Shown: in pieces, positions 53,231-62,134 of the stretch
How the letters are laid out: every line of letters begins with the position of its first letter
Position numbering within the stretch: the stretch's first letter is position 1
NCBI RefSeq assembly: GCF_014236795.1
Contig: NZ_CP049017.1
Coordinates: 2,396,001 to 2,460,000 of the forward strand
Reading direction: 5' to 3'
DNA length: 64,000 nucleotides
From: Xanthomonas theicola
GTDB lineage: Bacteria > Pseudomonadota > Gammaproteobacteria > Xanthomonadales > Xanthomonadaceae
Program-made: the position numbers and the translations under genes
The notes under the pieces: model-generated
What the model was told of the DNA's origin: nothing
Database searches by the model: none
The model's input: the letters and a program-made list of their open reading frames with translations, nothing else

Positions 53231-54502
53231 TCAGAAAGGTTGTGGAAAAAACCAATGTTGAGGGGTCAGCTTGACGTAGCCCGCAGCGCCGTACTTGAAC
53301 GACTTGCCCTTGAGCCAGTCATCCTTGAGCGACACGGAGAAATAGACATATCGCGCCCCGAAATCGCGATAGAAGTTCTCGGTGAATTCCTGCAGGCGTG
53401 CCAGCTCGATATCGTCCAGGCCGCTCTGCACGGTATAGGTCACGCTACCGGCGTTGCCGACGCGCTCGTACCTGATGCCGAGCAGGTCCAGTCCCGTCCT
53501 GGCCCGCTCGTCGAGCATGGCGTCGGACCAGCTGGCGATGCCGATGTCCTGTGCGTAGGGCATCCATGCCTTCAGGCTGGCCGTCAACGCCTGCCGCGTG
53601 CGGCCGTCGATCCATCCGCGCTGCCGACTGAGCACCAGCACCGGCTTGCGCGGATCGTCCAGCTTCAGGCGCAGGAAGGCGACGACCGGATAGGTCTCCA
53701 CCAACAGCTTGGTCAGCCGTGCTTCTTCGGCGCGCGCAGTGGAAACGCGCGCCGAGCCGGCCAGGCCCTCGCGGGCCAGCGCTTGCCTGGCCCAGGACGC
53801 ATCGCGTTCGCTCCGCGCAAAGAGATGGATGGCGCCGTCGCGGCCCTTGAGCAGACGGTATTGGTCGCTGGAACCTGCCACGGTCGCCGCCACACTGGCC
53901 ACGCGCGTATCGTCCTTGAGCATCATCCATAGCGCCAGTCCCAATGCGAGGAGCGCGAGCGCCGCGATCGCGCCGAACTGCGTCTTTGCGAGCCGGGTGC
54001 CGCGACGGGGCGGCCTGCGGCCCTCCGCGCAGGACGCTGGCATCCCGCTCGAGATACCGGGCGCCCAGTCGGCCTGGGCAGGACGCACGGCGAACGCCAG
54101 CGCGCCGACGCGACAGACTTTCTGATAGGCCTGCGCGCGCTCTTCCAGCCGCGGCTCCAGTACGCGCAGCCAAAACCCATCGCGCGCATTGTCGTCGATG
54201 ACGATTTCGAAATTGCGGCCACCCTCCATTGCCACCACGATGGCGTTTTCGGGAAAGTCCGGCATCTGCGCCGGGGCCCCGCCGCCTTGCGTACCGGACG
54301 AACCGAGCAGCGCGCTGGCCGCAGCGGCCACCACCAACGTGGCGCCGTCGCCCAGGCGGTATTCGCAGCCGCACAGCGGCCCATTCAATAGCCGCAGGAC
54401 GGCCTTGACATGCTGATGTTCCAATTCAGAGGACGATGTCACGATGGAGTTCCACTGATAGCCTTGTTCATTATTCGTCTGTCGCCCCGGCTCGTCGGCC
54501 AT
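53231..54502 (-). CDS. prgH: T3SS basal-body ring protein PrgH (SctD)
   Basis: The 423-residue protein has a cytoplasmic N-terminal FHA-like part (LRLLNGPLCGCEYRLGDGAT; FEIVIDDNARDGFWLRVLEP), one membrane helix (GAIAALALLALGLALWMMLK, about 177-196) and a periplasmic ring part ending LQEFTENFYRDFGARYVYFS, LKDDWLKGKSFKYG and YVKLTPQHWFFPQPF. PrgH (392 residues) is the SPI-1 equivalent. It is the first gene of the prgHIJK-orgABC unit; 515 bp of non-coding DNA precede it. Internal starts near residue 30 are possible. Confidence 0.9.
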   Translation of the reverse strand: MADEPGRQTNNEQGYQWNSIVTSSSELEHQHVKAVLRLLNGPLCGCEYRLGDGATLVVAAAASALLGSSGTQGGGAPAQMPDFPENAIVVAMEGGRNFEIVIDDNARDGFWLRVLEPRLEERAQAYQKVCRVGALAFAVRPAQADWAPGISSGMPASCAEGRRPPRRGTRLAKTQFGAIAALALLALGLALWMMLKDDTRVASVAATVAGSSDQYRLLKGRDGAIHLFARSERDASWARQALAREGLAGSARVSTARAEEARLTKLLVETYPVVAFLRLKLDDPRKPVLVLSRQRGWIDGRTRQALTASLKAWMPYAQDIGIASWSDAMLDERARTGLDLLGIRYERVGNAGSVTYTVQSGLDDIELARLQEFTENFYRDFGARYVYFSVSLKDDWLKGKSFKYGAAGYVKLTPQHWFFPQPF

Positions 54503-55017
54503 GGGCCCGGCACGGGCCGCCTTTCATGCATGCGGCGCGCGCCGCAAGCGATGGCGCGCACCTCATGCCGCCTGCCCGCCTGGTGCGGCAGGCGCATCCG
54601 GCGGATTTGGAGGACATGGAACGTAGTCTAGGAAGTTTTCCCGAGTGCGAAAATCTGACCGGAACCAAAAAAGCGCGACTATTCACCATGACTCGTCTGA
54701 AAACGCGGGGGATTGGCGGCTTTGGCGCACGCGCCGGATCAAGCACGTGCGCAATCCTGCGTCCGCGCGCAAGCCGGCAGGGCACAGGCGCGGGTTTTAC
54801 CCGCCTGGAGCGAACGCGCGCGCCGCCGGGCGGATTCTTGCCGGCCACACCATTTGGGAATGGAGGATGCAGCCGGGAATGCTGGACTGCTCGCCTTCGG
54901 TACCACACCCGCATGTTGCTCGTCGGCCGGATGCGGCCGCACGCGCGCACCGGGAGCGTGTTGCGGCAACGACGGCTGGGCTGCCGGGCGCGACCGTGAT
55001 TGCCGCAGTCACATGCC
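54503..55017. other. Non-coding gap between iacP and prgH
   Basis: No gene is supported in this 515-bp stretch; all frames are Arg/Pro/Cys-rich. In SPI-1 this interval holds sicP-sptP and iagB among others, which are missing here. The right-hand part before prgH is AT-richer around 54640-54700 and may hold the promoter of the prg unit. Confidence 0.6.
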
Positions 55018-55338
55018 TCATCCGGCCGCGCCGGGGATCGCGTCATGGTGGCAGGTGCGGCCGCCTTGGCGCAGCCGCTGCACGACATCGCAGGCGCCGC
55101 CCACCGTCAGCATCTGCGGCAGCAGATCCACACCGATGTCGACATCGAACATGTCGTTCAAGTTGTCCACCACCTGCAGCAGGTCCAGCGAATCGGCGCC
55201 GAGGTCGTCGACCAGCAGCGCCGCTTCGTCCGGCATACCGCCGGTCATGAAGTAATCCGCAAGAGAACGGCGTACCTGCGCGCGCAGATCGCTCCACTGC
55301 GGCGCGCCGCAGTCCCGGGCCATGGACGAATCCGTCAT
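55018..55338 (-). CDS. iacP: T3SS-linked acyl carrier protein IacP
   Basis: The 106-residue protein has a carrier fold with DDLGADSLDLLQVVDNLNDM; Ser50 is the predicted phosphopantetheine site. Salmonella iacP sits directly after sipA in the same operon, and here the gene follows the large protein in the sipA position by 19 bp. IacP may help acylate or secrete effectors. ATG 55338 (MTDSSM) is chosen; ATG 55323 is also possible. Confidence 0.85.
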   Translation of the reverse strand: MTDSSMARDCGAPQWSDLRAQVRRSLADYFMTGGMPDEAALLVDDLGADSLDLLQVVDNLNDMFDVDIGVDLLPQMLTVGGACDVVQRLRQGGRTCHHDAIPGAAG

Positions 55339-55357
55339 CACTCGCGTCGCCAATGCA

Positions 55358-57541
55358 CTAATAGTGTCCCGGTCCGCGCTGATCCGGACGGCTCGCTGTT
55401 GACAGCGGTCGATACGGAACCGTACCGCTGGCAGGACCGGAGCGGTGATCCGGACCCGAAGGCAATGACGAACGGCTGGCCGATGGCGCCGGGCTGGCTT
55501 CGCTGCCCGATGATGAAACGCTGCCAAGACGCCCCGAGCCACTGGAGTCGGACGAGCCAGCGTCGCCATCGACCCCGGTTAGTCTAGACCAATGGTCCTT
55601 GATTTTCGATATCGGCAAGGTCAGTACCGTCTGTCCTGATGGTGCCGCCGATATGCCGCTTTGACGGCCTCCGGACCTCTGACCCAGTCGCACAGGCCGG
55701 GTCAAGGACGAATTCCGGCTAGTCTGGGCTCCGCCCGCCAGATTCGCAACGACTGGCCGCGGGCTCACGGCCGTCGGTGATCGAGCCGCCTCTGCCTGAG
55801 GCCCGGCCTGCTGATCGTTTCCGTCAGCAGGTGCAGTGTTTTTGTTAGCAGGGCCACCGCCGGCGCCAGGTCCGAGCGTGCCGAGCCGCGTTTGAACCAC
55901 TTGGATGTCAGGGCCTTGCGGCGGCTGATTTAAATCATATCGTTCGGAAACATTATCCCTTTCTACATATTCGCGGTCCTCATCACTCATCTCATTCGGC
56001 GACATCAAACGGACATCTTCCCTGCGTGCGCGACCATCATTCGAGCCAGCGTCGGCGAGACCGTTGGACGGCGTTGGGCCCGTCGCTGGAAGCGTTGTCT
56101 CGTTTTGCCCGCACGGAATGTCTTCTGTGGGCGGACCAAGCGCGTCGTTATGCGCCACGCCATGGCCTTCTCTACTATGCAGGACGGTCATACCCTCCGG
56201 CTCTGGCCCACCAAGGCCCTGGTCTCTGTGATCGCCTAAGTCGCCAGTATTGTTTTGTTGACTGGCGCCGGCGCCGCCAGACGGGGACATCAACTGCCGT
56301 CGACGACCTGGAGATTGCTCCTGCCCGAGGTCTATTCTCGTCCAGCCAAGGTCCATGTTTTGGTCGGCCGGACGATCCTGCCTGGCGCGGTCTTCTGCGT
56401 CGTCTCGGGACGCCATGCCCAAGCCTTCGCCGGACCCGACGGGGAGCGATTGGCGCGCTCCGCTGGCATTCTCCAGCCCGTGCGTCATTGCACCGTTCAC
56501 GTAGACGGTGACATCACCCACCTCCTGGCTCATCCTGTACGCAGGACCCTCTGCTGCGCCGGTATGGGTCGCGGTGGACGACGATGACCTCGGCGTCGCA
56601 GTCGCTTCCACCGCCGGCGACGCCGACACCGCTTGATCCGCGGGCACGCGCGACATAGACATGGAACGCATGAGTTCCGCGCAGTGCTGGGCGACCCGCC
56701 ATTGGTTGACCTTGGCACGCAAGGCGCTGGTGGGTTCCCCCTGTTCGACGCTGAGCAAGCTCTGCTTCATCCGCTCGGCGGCCTGCGCCGCCGCCGTGGA
56801 AATCAGGCCGCCGGCAGCGTCGATCCTCTGCCACGTCGCATGGCTGAGATAGCCTAATGTGGCTTCGAGGTGGACGCGGACGGCCGGCATGACGTCGCGT
56901 TGTATCGCCGCCTGGAAAATATCAAGATTATTTTTACGAGCATTCAACTTTTCATTGATATTATCCGACAGTTCTTTCACTTTTTCGTAGCAATTGCCTC
57001 GGTGACAGGCACTGAATCCAGAATGTTCAACGAGGCCATCCTCGATCAGCATGGCGCACAGTCGCTTTCCCATATCCGTGCAGTCCACCGCATCGCCACC
57101 ATTGCCGCGCAGCACCACCAGCGCCACCGCCAGGTCTTCCACGCAGATACGCGCTGCAGCGCTGCCGTCGGCATATACAGTTTTCGCCCGACCAGGGTCA
57201 TCGGCACACCGGAAAAGCGCATCCATCGCTTCTTCCTGAGCGCTGTCGATCAGGCGCAACCCGCCCCGCGGAGCAACCTCTGGCTGTTCCGGCTGCATGA
57301 ACTCCTTGGCATGCCGGAGCATGGAATCGCGCGCGTCTACAGCAGCATCGTACAGTGCCTTTTCTTCAGCAGAAACGGAATTTCCTGGCAACCGAAATCC
57401 GTTGGAATTATTGTCGGAAAACATGCGCCCGGTGCTGCCAGCACCGCTCATCTGCGCAGCGAACGGCATGTGGCACAGCATGCTCGGATTTGGTTGCAAG
57501 CCCAAAGACGCCGGGTTCATCGCATTATTCACAGGCACCAC
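55358..57541 (-). CDS. Large T3SS-locus protein in the sipA position, unknown type
   Basis: The 727-residue protein starts at GTG 57541 behind a strong site (GAAGGAG). The N-terminal 290 residues look helical and folded (SAEEKALYDAAVDARDSMLR; AARICVEDLAVALVVLRGNG; LDIFQAAIQRDVMPAVRVHL). The C-terminal 430 residues are Gly/Pro/Ser/Gln-rich and probably disordered. In Salmonella this slot between sipD and iacP holds the actin-binding effector SipA (about 685 residues), but I see no SipA actin-binding or chaperone-binding likeness. It is a likely secreted effector on position, size and composition; function is unknown. Confidence 0.75.
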   Translation of the reverse strand: MVPVNNAMNPASLGLQPNPSMLCHMPFAAQMSGAGSTGRMFSDNNSNGFRLPGNSVSAEEKALYDAAVDARDSMLRHAKEFMQPEQPEVAPRGGLRLIDSAQEEAMDALFRCADDPGRAKTVYADGSAAARICVEDLAVALVVLRGNGGDAVDCTDMGKRLCAMLIEDGLVEHSGFSACHRGNCYEKVKELSDNINEKLNARKNNLDIFQAAIQRDVMPAVRVHLEATLGYLSHATWQRIDAAGGLISTAAAQAAERMKQSLLSVEQGEPTSALRAKVNQWRVAQHCAELMRSMSMSRVPADQAVSASPAVEATATPRSSSSTATHTGAAEGPAYRMSQEVGDVTVYVNGAMTHGLENASGARQSLPVGSGEGLGMASRDDAEDRARQDRPADQNMDLGWTRIDLGQEQSPGRRRQLMSPSGGAGASQQNNTGDLGDHRDQGLGGPEPEGMTVLHSREGHGVAHNDALGPPTEDIPCGQNETTLPATGPTPSNGLADAGSNDGRARREDVRLMSPNEMSDEDREYVERDNVSERYDLNQPPQGPDIQVVQTRLGTLGPGAGGGPANKNTAPADGNDQQAGPQAEAARSPTAVSPRPVVANLAGGAQTSRNSSLTRPVRLGQRSGGRQSGISAAPSGQTVLTLPISKIKDHWSRLTGVDGDAGSSDSSGSGRLGSVSSSGSEASPAPSASRSSLPSGPDHRSGPASGTVPYRPLSTASRPDQRGPGHY

Positions 57542-57564
57542 GATAAGACTCCTTCACCCATTGA

Positions 57565-58572
57565 TTAGAATTGCAGGCACTGCCGCGCCATGTTGGCCAT
57601 CGAGTCGATGATCGCGCTGACGGTCTTGTAGAAATTCTCGAACCGGCTGTAGCAGTTGCTGTATCGCTGTCCCCGCGTCTGCAACGCGTCCTCGACCCGG
57701 CTCATCTGCGAATCGAAGCCGGCTTTCCAGGCGTTGTAGGAGGCGATGGAAATTTTTTCGTTGTTGCCGCCGCTCGGCAGAGCCTCGATCATCTTCTCGA
57801 CCTGGCTCATGTCGGGGATGACGCAATAGGTGCCGTCCGTGTTCCTGTGGCAGCACTGCCCCGGATCCAGTTTCAAGCGATCGCAGATGGCCTTCGCTTC
57901 CTTCTCGGTGATGCCGCCGCTTGGCGCTCCGGCGATGACCTGATCCTGCGTCGGATTCCTGTATTCGTTCAGCAAGTTTTGCAGCGCGGATTTCAGCGAA
58001 CCGAAATCCACCCGCATGTAGTTATCGTCGTCGGCACGGACCCACGTGCCCAGCTTGGCGAGAATATCGGAGAGAGATTGATACAGTTTGGTGTATCTAT
58101 CGAGTGCGGTGGCTTGGTCGTTGAGATCGCCGTTTTCCGATGCCTCGATCGCGTCCGCCAGTATCTTCCAGGCGTCGGCGAGATCGTCGGCGGGATTCTC
58201 GCCGGACCTGATGTTTCGGCTCGACAGATTGGCCAGCTCGCCGCGGGCGGCCTGCTCGCGCGGCTGGTCCAGCCTCTGGCTCAGCGCTGCGCCGGCCAAG
58301 GACTCGCACAAGGCGCCCAGATGCCGGTCGTCGACGCCGCCTGCAGCCCTGCCCAGCGCCTTCTCGACCTGGTTGCGGACTGCCAGGTGGGCGTCGCGCC
58401 GCTTGGCCAGCGCGTCATGCCAGTCGCGCGTGGCTTCGAACCGGGTCTTTCCGGCTGCCCCCATGCCCTCGCCGGCCGCATCCAGCGGCGCGGCCGCTGC
58501 GTTGCGACCGGCCTTGCCGGCGTCGTCCATCGCCGGCGCCGCCAACGAAGAATACTTCTGGATGATTTCCAT
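57565..58572 (-). CDS. sipD: T3SS needle-tip protein SipD/IpaD (SctA)
   Basis: The 335-residue protein shows the IpaD/SipD pattern: DRYTKLYQSLSDILAKLGTW, FGSLKSALQNLLNEYRN, and the C-terminus YNAWKAGFDSQMSRVEDALQ, TRGQRYSNCYSRFENFYKTV, IIDSMANMARQCLQF, equivalent to the long IpaD C-terminal helix. Tip proteins cap the needle and control translocon insertion. It lies 16 bp after sipC and 23 bp before the sipA-position gene, the SPI-1 order. Length is close to SipD (343). Confidence 0.9.
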   Translation of the reverse strand: MEIIQKYSSLAAPAMDDAGKAGRNAAAAPLDAAGEGMGAAGKTRFEATRDWHDALAKRRDAHLAVRNQVEKALGRAAGGVDDRHLGALCESLAGAALSQRLDQPREQAARGELANLSSRNIRSGENPADDLADAWKILADAIEASENGDLNDQATALDRYTKLYQSLSDILAKLGTWVRADDDNYMRVDFGSLKSALQNLLNEYRNPTQDQVIAGAPSGGITEKEAKAICDRLKLDPGQCCHRNTDGTYCVIPDMSQVEKMIEALPSGGNNEKISIASYNAWKAGFDSQMSRVEDALQTRGQRYSNCYSRFENFYKTVSAIIDSMANMARQCLQF

Positions 58573-58588
58573 GAGCCATTGTCCCCGA

Positions 58589-59698
58589 TCAGACCTTGAT
58601 CCCTTGCGCCAGGTAGTCCAGCGTGCCGCGATGTTGCTGCGACGTGCCCTCGACCAGCGAAAAGATCTTCATCAGCAAGTCGACCGAACGTTGCGCCGCC
58701 TGCTCTTCGCTGTGCTGCACGGTCGATGCCACCGCGCCTTCCGCATCGTTGACCTTGGCAGCGGCGTTTTGTCCCGCCGCCGCGGTTCCCGCACCGGACT
58801 GCGCCAGGCTGGACAGTTGCGGCGCGAACGAGCCGACGATCTGGCCTGCATATTGCTTCCCGGCGTATCGATGGTAATTCTCCTGGTTCGCCAGATCCTG
58901 GGCGTCGGCGCGCACCTGGGTCCTCAACATGGGCTGGCTCAGTACGGCATGCTCGTCGGCGCTCAGATGCGGCTGGTTGTTCTGCACCTGCACCGCACGC
59001 CGTTGCGCGTCGAGCGTGCGCAAACGCTCCTGCGGACTGGATCCGTTCAGGGGCGACGTGGAACGGTTGAGCGCATTGCCGAGCCGGGCATTCTCCTGGC
59101 GCGACTGGCGGAAGTCGCGGGCGTTGGTCCTGATGTTCTTTATCTGCCCCTTGTTTGCCTTGGAGTACTTGCCGAAGCCCACTCCCGCGACGGCCGTTCC
59201 CAGCAGCATGCCGGTCGCCGCGCCGGCCAGACCGGCGTTGGCGGCGCTGATGCCCTTCGCGCCGGCGGCTTCCGCCTGCTTGACGGAGATCTCGCCGAAC
59301 TTGGCGGCGTTGCCGTTGCGCAAGGTATTGGCCTGCCCCAGCAGCAGCATCAGCATGAACAGCAGGTCCAGCAGGCGATCGACGCCGGTTTCCCGGCTCG
59401 CCTCTTTCTCGACACCCGGCAGCTGGCTGTCGAGCAGGGAGCCGATCTCGGTGCCGTCTTCGCTGCGCGCCAGGTCCTTGAGCCTCTCGACGGTTTCCTT
59501 TCGAGACGCTGGCGTCATGGAAGCGAGCGCGTCGCGGAGCGCACTGCGTGCGTCATCCGGGCCGTCGCGGCCGTCGAGCTTCAACTCGGAACAGAAGGCC
59601 GACATGGGGAGCAGTTTCTCGTTCCTGGTTCCGCCGGCGCCGTCTGCGTCGCGCGCCGCTGCCGTTTGCCAAAGTGGGGGGGTGGAGAGAATTTCCAT
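58589..59698 (-). CDS. sipC: T3SS translocator SipC/IpaC (SctB)
   Basis: The 369-residue protein has a hydrophobic segment at DRLLDLLFMLMLLLGQAN (about 105-122) and a second at ANAGLAGAATGMLLGTAVAG (about 153-172), then a helical C-terminal half ending SVDLLMKIFSLVEGTSQQHR and GTLDYLAQGIKV. This layout and the place between sipB and sipD fit the minor translocator of the pore. Salmonella SipC has 409 residues. Detailed similarity is low, which is usual for this fast-evolving family. Confidence 0.83.
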   Translation of the reverse strand: MEILSTPPLWQTAAARDADGAGGTRNEKLLPMSAFCSELKLDGRDGPDDARSALRDALASMTPASRKETVERLKDLARSEDGTEIGSLLDSQLPGVEKEASRETGVDRLLDLLFMLMLLLGQANTLRNGNAAKFGEISVKQAEAAGAKGISAANAGLAGAATGMLLGTAVAGVGFGKYSKANKGQIKNIRTNARDFRQSRQENARLGNALNRSTSPLNGSSPQERLRTLDAQRRAVQVQNNQPHLSADEHAVLSQPMLRTQVRADAQDLANQENYHRYAGKQYAGQIVGSFAPQLSSLAQSGAGTAAAGQNAAAKVNDAEGAVASTVQHSEEQAAQRSVDLLMKIFSLVEGTSQQHRGTLDYLAQGIKV

Positions 59699-59730
59699 TG
59701 CTTATCCTTTCAGAATGAACAGGGTGTAGA

Positions 59731-61545
59731 TCACGCCGCGCGCGCGCCGCGGACCGCACGTGTGATGGCGGCGCCGGTGCTGGTACGCTGATCGATGGCA
59801 TCGCTGGCGTGGCGGAAGAATTCCTGGGACACGTTCAATGTTTTCTTGAATTGATCCAGCAGGCTGGCGAACATGTCGTTGAGCAGATCCAGTTCGCTCA
59901 TGGTGAATTTCACGTCGGCCATGGTGCGGGCGACCTGCTGGTTTGCTGCCTGCACGCCGACTTCCAGTCCGCCGTCGATGACGGTCTTGCCGAAGTTGAC
60001 GCCGGCCGACACGCGTCCGAGGTTGCTCGCATATACCTGCTTGCTGCTCAGGTCCGAGAACAGGCCCAGGCGCTCGATGGCGGAATCGAACATCCTGGTC
60101 GCAGCGCTGGACATCTGCTTGGCCATCTGCGAGATCGATTTCTTCAGCGCCTCGGGAATCAGCTTGGCGATGGTCTTTTCCAGCACCTTGGTCAACACCG
60201 AGCTCAATTTGCCGACGACGTTGGACACTGCGCTGGCGATCGCGCTGCCGGCACCGGTCACGGCGAGCGCGACCACCGCCGCCGCCATGGCGACCGAGAC
60301 CGCGATCATGGCCACCATCTTGGCCGTCTGCGCATCGACGCCCAGGCTCTCCATCGCGCCTGCGACCTTGTCCATCACGAACTGCAGCAGCGGCTGCAGC
60401 AAGTTCATCAGCGGCTTCATGGCTTGCTCCATGAACGAATTGCCGGTCACGGCCTGGTGGATTTCATCGGCCACCATCAGCGCCAGGCCGATTCCCGCCA
60501 GCGCCAGGCTGGCGCCGCCGGTGAAGGCCGCGCCGACCACCACGACGGCCGTGACCACGGCGCCGAGGATCTTGCCGATGCAGCCCATGGCCTTGTTCAT
60601 CGCTTCGATCTTGGCCAACTCCGTTTCGGCCTTGGCGGCGTCCTTGGCCAGCTTTTTGACGCGTACGTCTTGCTGCACTTCGAGCAATTTTTGCTGCGTC
60701 TCCGAGCGCGTCTCCCCGGTGTTGAGCATCAGTTCGCCGAGCTGCATCATCAGGGTCAGCAGGCGAGCGATGTTGCTGGTGTCCTTCTTCACCGCGGCAT
60801 TCGGCAAGTCCGTCCCCTGCAAGTTGGCGCGCTCCAGCAGGCCATCGGCCTTTTTCTGCAACGCGAGCACATGATCCTGCTGTTGCCGAACGCTGTTCTT
60901 GATGCCGTCCAGCTTGGTCTTCGCCGCCGTCAGCGCATCGCGCAATGCGTCTCGGCTCTGCATGGCGGCCTGGTATTGCGGCGAGTCGGGCTCCAGCGCC
61001 GCCAGCGCCGACTCGGCCTCGGCAAGCTGCCGCTCCAGCGCGGCGGCCTCCTCGGTCGCACCGGCCAACGTGTCTTTCAGCGCCGCAAGCCGGTCCATCG
61101 CGGCGGAGACGGCGTTACTCGCCGCTTCATACTCATCGGCGAGCCTGGTATCGCCGGCGGCGCGCACGGCATCGCGGACCGCGGCCGACTGCGCGTTGAA
61201 CGCCAGCTTGCTGAGACTGCCGTCCTGCAGCGCCGCCATCATCGATGCCAACAGCCGTCCGGACTGTCGCGCGTCCACGACGGCGTCGTGCGGCGCCGTG
61301 CCACCCGCGGCGAACTGGCGCGGCGGCGTCAACCGCGGTCGCGCTGGATCGCTGTCGCGCCCCCGACCACCCGAGGCCAGATCCTCTGCGGCCGTATCGA
61401 CGATCAGCCCAGCCAGTTCCTGCGCTGCGCGCTCGGCTTCCTTGAGGATGGAAGGCGGCATTCTCGTCAACTGCTCCGCGCGCCGCGCCATCGGACGATT
61501 CGATAGCGAGCCGATTTGCCCGCCATGTAGGACTACACTTGTCAT
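59731..61545 (-). CDS. sipB: T3SS translocator SipB/IpaB (SctE)
   Basis: The 604-residue protein has a long coiled-coil region (about 140-240 and 280-320), then two membrane segments (GCIGKILGAVVTAVVVVGAA at about 321-340 extending to 358, and MVAMIAVSVAMAAAVVALAV at about 410-429 extending to 446), with the conserved SLALAGIGLALMVADEIHQA between. SipB has 593 residues. The major translocator inserts into the host membrane with SipC and is held by the chaperone SicA, whose gene lies 7 bp upstream. Confidence 0.92.
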   Translation of the reverse strand: MTSVVLHGGQIGSLSNRPMARRAEQLTRMPPSILKEAERAAQELAGLIVDTAAEDLASGGRGRDSDPARPRLTPPRQFAAGGTAPHDAVVDARQSGRLLASMMAALQDGSLSKLAFNAQSAAVRDAVRAAGDTRLADEYEAASNAVSAAMDRLAALKDTLAGATEEAAALERQLAEAESALAALEPDSPQYQAAMQSRDALRDALTAAKTKLDGIKNSVRQQQDHVLALQKKADGLLERANLQGTDLPNAAVKKDTSNIARLLTLMMQLGELMLNTGETRSETQQKLLEVQQDVRVKKLAKDAAKAETELAKIEAMNKAMGCIGKILGAVVTAVVVVGAAFTGGASLALAGIGLALMVADEIHQAVTGNSFMEQAMKPLMNLLQPLLQFVMDKVAGAMESLGVDAQTAKMVAMIAVSVAMAAAVVALAVTGAGSAIASAVSNVVGKLSSVLTKVLEKTIAKLIPEALKKSISQMAKQMSSAATRMFDSAIERLGLFSDLSSKQVYASNLGRVSAGVNFGKTVIDGGLEVGVQAANQQVARTMADVKFTMSELDLLNDMFASLLDQFKKTLNVSQEFFRHASDAIDQRTSTGAAITRAVRGARAA

Positions 61546-61552
61546 TCCCGCA

Positions 61553-62056
61553 TTATTCCTTTTTGCATTTTTCTTGGACCGGACCCGACGTCCGGCACTG
61601 TTGCAACGCCGTCAGATAAGCCTGCGCAGTGGCCTTCAACGTCTCGTCGCCGGACTTCTCCAGCACCACCTTGAAGCATTGCCGCGCCTTTCCCGACTTG
61701 CCCATGGCCAACTGGCACTGGCCCGCGTACAGCATTGGCCGGTAGTCGGCATCGCCCTGGGCGTACGCGACAGCGTAGAGGTCGGCGGCTTTCTGGTGCA
61801 TCTGCTTGAGCTGATAGACCGCCGCCAACCCCATCAGGAAGTCGACGCAGTAGAAATCGTAGATGCACAGGAAGCGAAACAGCTTTTCCGCCTCGTCGAG
61901 CCTGCCGCGATTGTAGAAGTCGTAGGCCAGGCTGTACATTCCGTCCATCTGCTCATCGGAAATTCCATGGATTTCCTTGAGCGTGACGCCTTGCGCGACG
62001 GCATCCAGAATGATCTCGAGATTTTGTTCGTCTGTATTTCCATGCTGCTGATTCAT
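61553..62056 (-). CDS. sicA: T3SS translocator chaperone SicA (SycD/LcrH family)
   Basis: The 167-residue protein closely resembles Salmonella SicA: LDAVAQGVTLKEIHGISDEQ, MDGMYSLAYDFYNRGRLDEA, EKLFRFLCIYDFYCVDFLMG, LAAVYQLKQMHQKAADLYAV, YRPMLYAGQCQLAMGKSGKA. It has three tetratricopeptide repeats. It keeps the translocators SipB and SipC unfolded before secretion and in Salmonella also acts as a co-activator with InvF. No invF gene is in the window. It is the most conserved gene of the locus. Confidence 0.95.
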   Translation of the reverse strand: MNQQHGNTDEQNLEIILDAVAQGVTLKEIHGISDEQMDGMYSLAYDFYNRGRLDEAEKLFRFLCIYDFYCVDFLMGLAAVYQLKQMHQKAADLYAVAYAQGDADYRPMLYAGQCQLAMGKSGKARQCFKVVLEKSGDETLKATAQAYLTALQQCRTSGPVQEKCKKE

Positions 62057-62134
62057 GCTGCCAGCTCCTGACGCCAGTATCGAATGAAGGACTCGCGCAC
62101 GCTTTAAGAAAACGCACGTGCCCGCCGTGCGGGA

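Noticed and set aside
54436..54999. Plus-strand frame of 187 codons in the iacP-prgH gap.
   Set aside because: Arg/Pro/Cys-rich composition, no ribosome site and no family likeness; orientation is opposite to the operon.
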